A DNA stretch of 64,000 nt, from assembly GCA_032433765.1 (NCBI GenBank), contig JAVIAB010000047.1, forward strand, positions 11,171,387-11,235,386, given 5' to 3'. Positions 10,136-19,409 of this stretch are shown in pieces (position 1 is the stretch's first letter; the number at the start of each line of letters is the position of its first letter). The position numbers were made by a program, and so were the translations under genes. The notes under the pieces were generated by a model. It did not search any database. It saw only the letters and a program-made list of their open reading frames with translations, and was not told the origin of the DNA. This DNA comes from Megaustenia siamemsis. Lineage: Eukaryota > Mollusca > Gastropoda > Stylommatophora > Ariophantidae.

Positions 10136-10233
10136 AAATATGGTTAATGTTCATATTCTGAAAGGTGCGATAGGCCTCTCATAAAGTTTTCACTTTGATA
10201 ACTGTCCTTTATAAACACCAAAACAATATTTAC

Positions 10234-10386
10234 CTGGCAGTGTCTGGATGCAACAACATCACAAGCAATGGCTGAAGAACGCGGCTCGTGTCGCCTCTCT
10301 GGATGACATGAGTTAACCAGGTCAAAGCCAATGTCTTCGTAATGCTGGACTCTTCCTTCAGGCTGTCCAACACGACAAACATGGAC
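10234..10386 (-). CDS. DOP1: DOP1 exon 10
   Basis: Residues 1045-1096, 153 nt in phase 2/2. The acceptor 'ctgtttccag' precedes GTCCATG. The exon encodes 'SMFVVLDSLKEESS', 'LALTWLTHVIQRGDTSRV' and 'LQPLLVMLLHPDTAR', a well conserved block. The donor is CCAG|gtaaat. Confidence 0.93.
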
Positions 10387-10486
10387 CTGGAAACAGATAC
10401 ACGGCCATCAGGATGGATAACCAAATTTGAATTTGTCACAATTTAAAAAAATTGACATTAGCTGTTCTGACAACTAAAAAGAAGCA

Positions 10487-10791
10487 CAGGCATACCTTGA
10501 CTTATAATTGTTCAAGTTATGATTTTTCAGAGTTACGAAATGAGTTTGTGCGATATGGGATGCATGTATTGAGAGGAAATACTATGATGATTATGTTTGT
10601 TTAATTTGCCATGTTTATTTCTCAAAATTTAGTTGGAAAACAAAACAAAACCAGATTGAGTTATAATTGGAATGGTATTCTGGAAGTCCGATCCACAATT
10701 GGCCAGGGTGTGCTACTTTCAACTTATGATATTTCCAATTTACTATGAGTTTTTCAAAAACATAACCCCATCATAAGACAGGGTATGACTA
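10487..10791. mobile_element. Candidate MITE (about 300 bp, Tigger/pogo-like ends)
   Basis: The left end 'caggcataccttgacttata' is an imperfect inverted repeat of the right end, whose reverse complement begins 'agtcataccctgtcttatga'. The interior is AT-rich and non-coding. Only one copy is in the window, so family status is unproved. Confidence 0.45.
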
Positions 10792-11094
10792 TGCATTGAC
10801 AAATCAAACAAATTATAACATCTGAAAATTATAGATCATTACTTCACAATATTAGGAAAATAGTAAATTACTCCAGGAACAAATATATGGAACATTTAGT
10901 GTGAAATATTCAAAATTTATAGCCTAACCATAAGAAAATGGTAGAGATGTTGTAATATGGCTTTGGTCAAAATATAGCCACTGGACTGATAACTGACCAA
11001 TTGCTGGACATGCCGCTTTAAAGCATTAACATACAGAATCAACAGGAAATAGCAGGAAGATCAGTGAAATAGCGGGAGCAAAGGCGTCTGACAG
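10792..11094. other. Intron 9 sequence, nothing recognised
   Basis: AT-rich, with no coding or repeat signal I can support. Confidence 0.4.
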
Positions 11095-11290
11095 CAACAA
11101 AGCTAAAAGCTGCCAGCAACTCATAGCTGAGTTGGAGAGTCAGAACTATCCAGGCCCAACTCCACCTCAATGTGGTGCCTCTAGTAACAGACAAACTAGC
11201 CCTCTCACTCTGGCTAAGTGAGTAGGGATCAATAGGGAAGTCAACCTGGTGGTCAAAAACACCAAGCCGGAGAATTATGTGTTGTACCGT
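11095..11290 (+). mobile_element. Dispersed repeat, family F
   Basis: Shares 'cagcaactcatagctgagtt', 'ctctagtaacagacaaacta' and 'gtgagtagggatcaataggg' with the copies at 6085 and 43505. Confidence 0.65.
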
Positions 11291-11637
11291 AAAGAAAATA
11301 TCACTTTTGCTGCAAACGAGAATCAGCACATTTATGCCCACTTAACATCTTTTTTAGGGTAGATGATGAAGGGGTATAACTATTCTGTTAGTCATCGGGT
11401 GAACACAAGGAAGAATGAAATAGTAGAAATAACAAGGAACACTAGACATGAGACACACTAAAGACCAATGGTCCAAACACATAAATTTCCATTTTTGAAT
11501 GGCAAAAGAGGAAATTAAAGTAAAAAGCACACACAACTCTTTAAAAAAAACACCTTTCAAAGTTAGGACATGTAATTATATTTAAAAGACTATGTAACCA
11601 TGTATACAAGTAATATCGTATAACAACATATAAATAG

Positions 11638-11895
11638 GGAGCCGCAATAGCTCAGTGGCTAGTGAACTGGACTACAAAGGACATGGGGTGGGTTCGATCC
11701 CAACCGGCGGCTTCCGGGTTCACCCAGCCTTAAATGGGTACTTGATTTTTTTCTGGGAAAGTAAAGTGGCACAGGCGTAATACCGACCACATTACCCCAA
11801 AAATAACGTGCTGAAGGTCTGTAAAATTTATGGTCTCTAACACCATATTCCCTATATGCCACTTGGCGTGACGGGGGCTCTTTACTTTACTTTAC
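11638..11895 (+). mobile_element. tRNA-derived SINE, family S1
   Basis: Full-length copy with box A 'tagctcagtggctagtgaac', box B 'gggttcgatccc', and the end 'cacttggcgtgacgggggct' plus 'ctttactttactttac'. Confidence 0.88.
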
Positions 11896-11904
11896 ATATA
11901 AATA

Positions 11905-12250
11905 ATTCAGATGATAAGATCAGGGACAAGAATACATCAAGAATACATGTCAAGCTTTATAAGAAAGTGTTGGAAATACATTGTTCATGTGCTGAGAATG
12001 AATGAAGAAAGGCTTCACATCAGCCATTCATGCAGAAATCAGCCATTCATGCAGAAATCAGCCATTCATGCAGAAATCAGCCATTCATGCAGAAATCAGC
12101 CATTCATGCAGAAATCAGCCATTCATGCAGAAACCACGTGGTAAAAATAAAAACAAGGGAGACCAACAGAAACACTACACAGAATAATTACAGAGAAAGG
12201 CTCAATCATTGGACTAAGAAATAACCAAGACCTACAAGAACTATCAGCAA
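11905..12250 (+). pseudogene. LINE 3' coding fragment carrying an internal 19-bp expansion
   Basis: The frame reads 'FIRKCWKYIVHVLRMNEERL', then a tandem array, then (in a neighbouring frame) 'RETNRNTTQNNYRERLNHW'. This corresponds to the 'GHVLRM..ER' and 'RGRP' end of a LINE reverse transcriptase. The expansion sits where the 'ALxW' segment normally lies. Confidence 0.55.
12022..12135. repeat. Tandem repeat, 19-bp unit, 6 copies
   Basis: The unit 'agccattcatgcagaaatc' starts at 12022, 12041, 12060, 12079, 12098 and 12117. The copies are identical except the last ('aaacc'), so the expansion is recent. Six units are 114 bp, or 38 codons. Confidence 0.97.
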
Positions 12251-12650
12251 ATTATCAATTATGAAAAACAATGACTTCCAACCTATGTGCCATCTTCAAC
12301 TCATGAGGAACAAATTAATATATAAAAGTAATATTATATGACCACAAATAAAAATTAGTTTTTGTTTTTAACTACATATACATGCAATGAGTTGAAAGGC
12401 AGAGGCTCATACACCATTGATTCAATAACTAAACTATGATTACACAAAATGCTACATATTTGCACATATAATTAGTACTATGTAATGTAACTATATAAAG
12501 TTCTATGTAACCACACAACAAATATATGGCTACATCACCACATAGAAAACAAGGCTACTTTTAGAGAAAAAAAAAGGAAGACTAGATAACCATATGTATA
12601 TAAACATGTCTCTATATTGTCTATGAGAATAAAAATATCACATAACCTAC
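12251..12650. other. Intron 9 sequence, nothing recognised
   Basis: AT-rich flank of exon 9 with loosely repeated 'atatgtaaccacat'-like motifs but no defined unit. Confidence 0.4.
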
Positions 12651-12754
12651 CGATCAAATGTTCTAGGGCTGCGAGATGGGTTTGGCTCGGTCTTGATGGA
12701 TCTCGTCAGGTGCCACAGGACGCTGAACCTTTTAAAGGCTGAGATCCTTTCCAG
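12651..12754 (-). CDS. DOP1: DOP1 exon 9
   Basis: Residues 1011-1045, 104 nt, phase 0 to 2. The acceptor 'tttttacag' precedes CTGGAAAGG. The exon encodes 'LERISAFKRFSVLWHLTRS' and 'SRSPRTFDR'. It is short, has no long open frame of its own, and is identified by the conserved 'VLWHLTR' and 'FDRS' (the latter completed by exon 10). The donor is GATCG|gtaggt. Confidence 0.9.
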
Positions 12755-12834
12755 CTGTAAAAATTTGTAACACCAATATCCTCTCATACACAAAACCAGT
12801 TTTCAACAAAGTTGTAAAAGTTGATACAATACCA

Positions 12835-12975
12835 TCTGTTTTTTTTTATCTATTGTTGATTATTTGTGAATTTTTCCGAGTACTGTAAACATACCTCTTC
12901 CTCTGAATTGATTCTCTGATCTACCACTTGGGAAGTTTCCCTCTATAATAATATTCATTGAGTATTATTTGTCTA
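12835..12975. mobile_element. Diverged fragment of repeat S5
   Basis: 'tatctattgttgattatttg', 'aatttttccgagtactgtaa' and 'tataataatattcattgagt' match the repeat at 49275-49440 with substitutions. Confidence 0.45.
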
Positions 12976-12999
12976 CAATGCTGCTACTGACTTTATTAT

Positions 13000-13090
13000 T
13001 TTAATCATCATCATCATTGGGTGCCTTCTCCGCATCGAAGTTTGGCTACCATGGAGCGCGATTCCACTCTGTCTCTTGCTTTGATTATTT
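13000..13090 (-). mobile_element. Family D LINE, 3' terminal fragment
   Basis: The (CAT)n tail followed by 'gggtgccttctccgcatcga' and 'ggctaccatggagcgcgatt' matches the 3' ends at 59335 and 62892. About 80 bp survive. Confidence 0.65.
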
Positions 13091-13389
13091 TAATGCCATT
13101 TGGCAATTCAATTAGAAATCCTGCTCCTCCTTTCCTGATAATTCTGATACAAAATTAGAAACCTGTAAACATTTGATGACAACTGCAGGGTGTATACTTA
13201 CGTTATTCTCAACTGCCGAGCAAATCTTTATCCTTTCGTGGTGATTGGACAGATTTACACCATTCTTGATTTGTCTCATTGCGGTGAATATAGGCACATT
13301 TTGATATTACACTGGTTACCAGGAACCCTTCAATAAGAAATGACGCTAAATTATCCTTAATCATCATCAACTCACGTGTCTTTTGCATA

Positions 13390-13740
13390 ACGTTGTATTC
13401 ACCACAGCTCATCTGAAAGAATCTCTGTCTCTAGCCAGATCTTCCACAGAACGTTGCATTCACCACAGCTCATCGGAAAGAATTTCTGTCACTAGCCAGA
13501 TCTCCCACAGAATGTTGCATTCACCACAGCCCACCTGAAAGAATCTCTGTCTCTAGCCGGATCTCCCACAGGATGCTGCATTCACCACAGCCCGTCTGAA
13601 AGAATCTCCGTCTCTAGCCAGATCTCCCACAGAACGTTGCATTCACCACAGCCCGTCTGAAAGAATCTCTACATCTAGCCAGATCTCCCACAGAACACTG
13701 CATTCAAAACAGCCCATCTGAAAGAATCTCCGTCTATAAC
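13390..13740. repeat. Tandem repeat, 61-bp unit, about 6 copies, derived from a LINE coding end
   Basis: 'acgttgcattcaccacagc' or variants recur at 13390, 13451, 13512, 13573, 13634 and 13695, exactly 61 bp apart. On the minus strand each unit encodes a version of 'DSFRWAVLNAVFCGRSG', the last residues of the LINE fragment at 13675-13925. The array thus grew from that element's coding end. Confidence 0.92.
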
Positions 13741-13925
13741 CACATCTCCCAATTCTTCTGTTGTCATGTTCAAGGTCTCCTTCATGTCTTTAAACCATCT
13801 TCTTCTTGGTCTGCCCCTGCTGCATCCCCCAATTTTCCTTGATTCACAACAAATGGCCGATTCCAACATTTCCATGTTATTAAATTTAGAAATGATAGTT
13901 TGATAGTGACTTGATTTCATATGAT
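13675..13925 (-). pseudogene. LINE 3' coding fragment, family G
   Basis: Minus-strand frame of 81 codons with 'GCSRGRPRRRWFKDMKETL' and 'VIDGDSFRWAVLNAVF', the terminal region of a LINE RT ('GRP..W' then 'A.DR..WR' type). Its end is the 61-bp array. Confidence 0.65.
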
Positions 13926-14059
13926 GGACATATTGTGCTCTTTATGAAGAATTTCAAAAATATCTAACCAGCACAAAATTTATATTTTTTTCATCTGCCT
14001 AAGTACTTGCTTTTTTTTACACATAAATGTGTTTTTTAATTTTTAGTTATTCTACTAGG

Positions 14060-14765
14060 TGTATACTTCATCAGCAAGAACCGGGCCTGCTGGCGTTGGT
14101 GATCATGTCTCTCCACAACTTTTGATCTCGACAATTATTTATCATTTCTGTTGTTGACCGTCTGCCAGAGCCATTCTCTTAAGCTGTCTGGTATTTTTTC
14201 TCTTTGCTTTCCTCTATCTCTTCGTCCCTCAATTTTCCAAGTTGTTAAATATATTCCAGCTGTTCTCTTCTCATTACATGGCCAAAAAAATGATGATTGT
14301 TTCTTCCTAATATTGGAAATTAGCTCTTTTTTTGCCTTGACCTCTCTCAGAACATCTTCATTACTCTTCTTAGCTGTCCATGGTACTCTCAACATTCTTC
14401 TGTAAAACCACATTTCTACAGACTCCAGTGATTTTCTTGTTTGTTGTCCTATTGTCCATGATTCACATCCATATGTTAAGACTGACTCTACATAACATTT
14501 AAGAACTCATTTTCTTGTTTCGATTGTCAAAAATGGATTGCATAGTATCTTCCTCATTTTTTGGAAAGCTGCTTTTGCCTGAGCCATTCTGCATTTCACC
14601 TCTTTTGTACATATTCCGTCTGAGGTTAACAAAGTTCTCAAATATCTAAATTCATTTACCTGTTTTAATGTTGTTCCACTTGTCTTTATTTTGCACTGAG
14701 GTGATGTCTTTTTCTTTGTTGTTATCATTACTTCTGTCATTTTGCTGAGTCCTTTATTTTTGCTT
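14060..14765 (-). pseudogene. LINE 3' coding fragment, family B (left arm of an inverted pair)
   Basis: The minus strand encodes '[20 protein letters not shown]', 'MWFYRRMLRVPWTAKKSN' and 'IRKKQSSFFWP', with breaks. The element's 3' end is at the left. It faces head-to-head with the plus-strand copy at 14900-15470. Confidence 0.82.
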
Positions 14766-14899
14766 AGGTGTATTACTGTATACTTACCATGAACATACTA
14801 ACTCTTATGAAATAATAAGAATTGGTTGTTATGAAACTTAAAGCAAATCTTATTCTAACTTAATTTTTGTTTAGTTTATTATGTTTATTATTACATTGT

Positions 14900-15470
14900 T
14901 AACTTCAGATTGTAGATGTACAACAGAGGTGAGACGCAGAATGGCTCAGGCAAAAGCAGCTTTCCAAAAATATGAGGAAAATACTATGCAATCCATTTTT
15001 GACAATCGAAACAAGAAAAAGAGTTCTTAAATGTTATGTAGAAACAGTTTTAACATATGGATGTGAATCATGGAGAATGCGACAACAAACAAGAAAATCA
15101 CTGGAGGCTGTAGAAATGTGGTTTTACAGAAGAATGTTGAGAATACCATGGACAGCTAAAAAGAGTAATGAAAACGTTCTGAAGGAGGCCAAGGCAAAAA
15201 ATGAGCTAATTTCCAATATTAGGAAGAAACAATCATCATTTTTTGGCCATGTAATGAGAAGAGAACAACTGGAATATATTGTAACAACTGGGAAAATTGA
15301 GGGACGAAGAGATAGAGGGAAGCAAAGAGAAAAAATACCAGACAGCTTAAGAATGTCTTGGCAGAAGGTCAACAACAGAAATGATAAATAACTGTCGTGA
15401 TCGAAAGTTGTGGAGAGACATGATCACCTACGCCAGCAGGCTTGGTACTTGATGATGATGATGTTTGTTA
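14900..15470 (+). pseudogene. LINE 3' coding fragment, family B (right arm of an inverted pair)
   Basis: Encodes 'MAQAKAAFQK' before a frameshift, then 'ILCNPFLTIETRKRVLKC', 'LTYGCESWRMRQQ', 'MWFYRRMLRIPWTAKKSNEN' and 'RKKQSSFFGHVMRREQLEY' in one frame of 139 codons. It ends in 'acttgatgatgatgatg', the (ATG)n tail of the family. Confidence 0.85.
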
Positions 15471-15764
15471 TGTTCAGCCATTATTTTTTAATAACTTTTT
15501 AAAGTTGGCATGTTGTATTTTATTACACCATCAAGGGTAGTTATACCCCTTAATATAGCAGCGAAGGAGTTAAAGTAAACCTAAGAATAGGATGTCATAA
15601 AACAAATAGATAGTGTATTTTCAAAATTAGAGAGCTCTCAAATGATGTTAACGGACTGATAGGTCACAGTCGATTTTACAGAAGGCTTGCACACAACCCC
15701 ACTAGAGTAACATATTCAGCTTCACAGCAGGTGCAATTGTAGGTATTTTTTTTTTTTGCGTTCG

Positions 15765-16080
15765 CCAGCTTTGACCTCTGACGAAGTCCCTAGAGACTAG
15801 AAACGGAATTTTGCGTGTTAATCCATTTCTCCCTGGCAGCTGTGTGCACAGGGGTCCCTCGCCGTTCAGGCAGATAACTCCATCTTCGGAGGTACTCATA
15901 TTTTTTTCCGTCAATGAGTAATTGACGTTTCAAGCCAGGCCTCGCTGCTGAGACCAGGGGTGGTTGCCGCAGAGAGAAATCATAGATAAAAATCCCAACC
16001 AACCGGGATTTTAACCCACAACCTCTCTGTCTCGAGGCTGGCATCTTGCCTTGAGACTAACCAGTCCCCAGTTGTGGGTA
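15765..16080 (-). mobile_element. tRNA-derived SINE, family S2
   Basis: Inverse copy of 222-535. It shares 'ctctgacgaagtccctagag', 'ctcgctgctgagaccagggg' and the box-B region 'accgggattttaacccacaa'. Confidence 0.8.
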
Positions 16081-16204
16081 TAATTCTGTAGCCATCAATA
16101 GCTCACAAAGATGAACCTTGAACTGTGAGACATTATGCCAGTGGTGTTGCAGGCAGACCTCTAAAGTTGGCCGTAGATAGGTAATCTTGGAGATAAATAT
16201 ATTT

Positions 16205-16460
16205 TCATTCATTAAGTACCATGCCTGCTGGCATAGGTGATCATGTCTCTCCACAACTCTCAATCTTGATAGCCTTTTATCATTTCTGTTGTTGACCCTC
16301 TGCCAAGCCATTGTCTTAAGCTGTGTGGTATCTTTCCTTCCCTCTATCTCTTCGTCCCTCAATTTTCCCAGTTGTTATAATATATTCCAGCTGTTCGCTT
16401 CTCATTACATGGCCAAAAAATGATGATTGTTTCTTCCTAATATTGGAAATTAATTGGAGA
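16205..16460 (-). pseudogene. LINE 3' fragment, family B
   Basis: Shares 'aggtgatcatgtctctccac' and 'catggccaaaaaatgatgat' with the other family B copies. It is about 250 bp long and heavily truncated. Confidence 0.75.
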
Positions 16461-16649
16461 ATAAATATGCAACCACATAAATGACTAATCTAGTGTATCT
16501 TATAGCTCCTGGTAGTGAAAGAGTCCAGCTTTTAATTTTCATGTTTCAGATCTGACAATATGCTCCCAATTTTGGCATCTCAGATAATGAATGTTGAGTG
16601 CTGGTCAAACTAAGCTGATACAGATTATATTTCTCTTTCATCAAACACA

Positions 16650-16745
16650 GGGAGCTGCAATAGTTCAGTGGTCAACACACTGGACTACTAATAACAAGAG
16701 GTTGGGTTCGATCCTGATTGATGGCTTCCAGATTCACTCAGCCTT
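16650..16745 (+). mobile_element. SINE S1, head only
   Basis: 'tagttcagtggtcaacacac' and 'gggttcgatcctgattgatg' are the box A and box B parts. The SINE stops where the next element's 'ttaaccctaga' begins, consistent with insertion of that element. Confidence 0.65.
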
Positions 16746-17330
16746 AACCCTAGATTATGATACCGTAGTAAAAATTACCGCATTAAAACACAAATTCTTC
16801 TAAATCTGATAGTTTGTGGTGCTCAAACATTACTCCCCTCCATGTACCTTCCTAATTACTAATTCCGGTGACCCTGAGTGTCTAATTTGATTCTATTGAT
16901 GTCGGAATTTTTTGTTTCCATTTCGTGAATTACGATCCTACAATAAGAACAAATTTGCCAAATTTCAACAAATTGGTCCTTTTTCATTTTTTTTCTTTTC
17001 CTGTCACCAGGGAAATTTTCTTGGTCATTGGCGACATCAAATAACCCTTTGTGACTTGTGAAACACAGCGAATAATGTTATAAGGTAGCTGAACATACCG
17101 ACGAACCTACAGCGACCGTCTAAATAGGCAAATAACACGTCCGGTACAAGCGGTCAATTTTGGGTCATAAATCAACCTGAGGCAGGAAATCCAAGTTCCC
17201 TCTGTGTGTAATTAGTAAACACACAGTTGTGTGTCAAAATTTCAAAGAGAATACTATTTTTAGTGCCCCTAATGTTACAATTAAGTGGTGGTAATTTGTA
17301 ATACAGAATGTAATGAAGTGTGCCACAATT
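16746..17330. mobile_element. MITE family P, piggyBac-like end
   Basis: Starts with 'ttaaccctagattatgatac', close to the classical piggyBac terminus (TTAA target plus CCCTAGA), followed by 'ccgtagtaaaaattaccgc'. The last ~50 bp contain the inverse motif 'aagtggtggtaatttgtaat'. The interior shares 'atcaaataaccctttgtgac' with 37425-37790 and 'aacacacagttgtgtgtcaa' with 18510-19250. Non-coding. Confidence 0.55.
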
Positions 17331-17757
17331 AGGTACCATAATTAAAAGGGTACCCAATTTTTTTCTGGGATAGAAAAGTGTCATGGGCATAACATTGAGA
17401 ACATTATCCCACAAATAATGTTCCAAAGGTTTAAAAAACAAATATGGGCACTAACACCATATTTCCTGTATGTTACATGTTATTATGGGGCTCTTTTGGG
17501 AGTTGTGAAAGCTCAGTTATTAGTGAACTGGACTACAAAGGACAAGAGGTAGGGTCCGATCCCAACCGATGGCTTCCGGTTCACCCAGCCTTTAATGGGT
17601 ACCGGATTTTTTTCGGGAAAAGTAAAGCGGCACGGGTGTAATACCGACCACTTTACCCCAAAAATCATGTGCTGAAGGTCTGTAAAATTTATGGTCACTA
17701 ACACCATATTCCCTACACGCCACTTGGTGGGACGGGGGTACTTTACTTTTTTTTTTT
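17330..17757 (+). mobile_element. SINE S1: a diverged 3' part followed by a full copy
   Basis: 17340-17480 is a diverged S1 body ('gggtacccaatttttttctg', 'cactaacaccatatttcctg'). 17499-17757 is a full copy with box A 'gctcagttattagtgaactg' and the end 'cacttggtgggacggggg'. Confidence 0.75.
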
Positions 17758-17810
17758 ATAGGGCTCTTTTCTTTTTCATTTTTACTTTTTTTTTTATCAA
17801 ACACAAATAC

Positions 17811-17963
17811 CTCTGATTCACTGATGAGGTCATGGCCAATGACATCCTCACAGATGTTAGCACTTGGTGTCACCTGGTGTAGCGTGTGAAAGAGTTCCAC
17901 TGCTCGTTGGTGCTGCGAGGAGAGTTTCTCAGACAAGTGTGCCCACAGCTCAGAAGCCACAAT
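17811..17963 (-). CDS. DOP1: DOP1 exon 8
   Basis: Residues 960-1010, 153 nt, phase 0 at both ends. The acceptor 'tttctgtttag' precedes ATTGTGGC. The exon encodes 'IVASELWAHLSEKLSSQH', 'AVELFHTLHQVTPSA' and 'ICEDVIGHDLI', a conserved block. The donor is GAG|gtattt, about 50 bases from a SINE tail. Confidence 0.93.
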
Positions 17964-18334
17964 CTAAACAGAAACAGCGAGTGCTCCAACATTTATAAAT
18001 CTGTGACTGAGATCTTTTAGAGCTCAATGAGCGTCTAAAATCAATATAAGCAAATAATTCTTTAACACAAAAGCTATTTAAACAACAAGAAAATATGTAA
18101 GAGATAACTAGAAGAAACTAGCAAACATAAGGGACATAAAATAACAAAGAAATGTTCTCTACAATTGTTTATGTTATCGTTTTGGTGGTTTTGTCTACTT
18201 CTTGGCGAGACATGATCCATTCAACCTCAGTCTATTTCTTTCAGGTTATATTAGACTGCAATTTCCATTTGAAAATGAAAACAAGTTTTAAATACGAAAG
18301 TGAGCATTTGAAAAAAAAAAATAAAAAACGTACT

Positions 18335-18500
18335 TATCAAGGACGGGGAAATGAAAATACTTATCAAGGAAAGGAAAATGAAAATACTTATCAAGGACAG
18401 GAAAATGAAATGAAAATACTTATCAAGGACAGGAAAATGAAATTAAAATACTTATCAAGGACAGGAAAATGAAAATACTTATCAAGGACAGGAAAATGAA
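18335..18500. repeat. Tandem repeat, 27-bp unit, about 6 copies
   Basis: The unit contains 'aaaatacttatcaaggacag' followed by 'gaaaatg'. One or two copies have internal 5-base additions. The plus-strand open frame here is a by-product. Confidence 0.92.
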
Positions 18501-18509
18501 AAAAAGCAT

Positions 18510-19250
18510 ATTAACCCTAGATAACTAGACAGACATAAAAATTACCACCTCAGAATACAAATAGTTGCAATTAGTCAATTTGCCACAGAGAAACATTCCC
18601 CCCGACCCACCTTCCTATACCTCCCTAATTACTACATCTGGTGACTCCTGAGTGTTGGATTTGTTTCCTATAGCGCTGGATCAGACATAAACATGTGCAC
18701 TGTAAAAAAGTACTATGGTCTTGTACTAAAGGGACTGTTTATTTTTAATTTGGCTAATTCTCTTCTATCTATCTATCGTCCTTTCGAGCCGAAGACGGCA
18801 CATAGGGCAGAACCACAATCTTAAAAACAGAAACCTTGCGTGCCAAAATGGCACATATTGCAGAGATCCCTGTTCTAAAATCCATGGCATTCTCTTATGA
18901 TGGGGGAAATCTCCTTGGCTGTCGTTGAGACATTGAACAAATCCTTTATTACATGGAATAGCCAACGAACGATACTAAGAGGGGGCCAATGACACAGCTG
19001 GATTGATGGACTGATGGCTGCCATGTCAATAGAAAATATAACACCTCTGGTAGCCACAACATGATGCGATCGAAATTCAGGCCATAAATCTAACCTAGGC
19101 TAGGAAATTATTACAGCATAAGATTTCCATGTCTCTGCTAGGGTAAACACACAGCTGTGTAGCAAAAGTTCAAAGAAAATCTTATTTTCTGAACTCAAAA
19201 CGTAATTATTCAGTGGTAGAAATTTTTACTACTGTCCCGTAAAAATGTGT
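18510..19250. mobile_element. MITE family P copy, disrupted
   Basis: The left end 'ttaaccctagataactagac' again resembles a piggyBac terminus. The right part ('aacacacagctgtgtagcaa', 'agtggtagaaatttttacta') matches the other P copies. A family R LINE tail and other sequence lie inside. Confidence 0.5.
18765..18835 (-). mobile_element. Family R LINE, 3' tail only
   Basis: 'ctatctatctatcgtccttt' followed by 'cgagccgaagacggcacata' is the inverse of the (GATA)n-ending tail at 4190-4245. Confidence 0.65.
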
Positions 19251-19409
19251 CTCACGTATAGGTCTCATTATCTATGAGTAATACACAACGAGATCTTCTT
19301 CTTCAACAATGAACATTTTGCAAAACATCGAGACCAGCAAGAGCTATGATAAGAACAGTTGAGTGAACTTGAAGTCTTCTCTGTTTCTCACACACAGAGG
19401 CCTGTTTCT

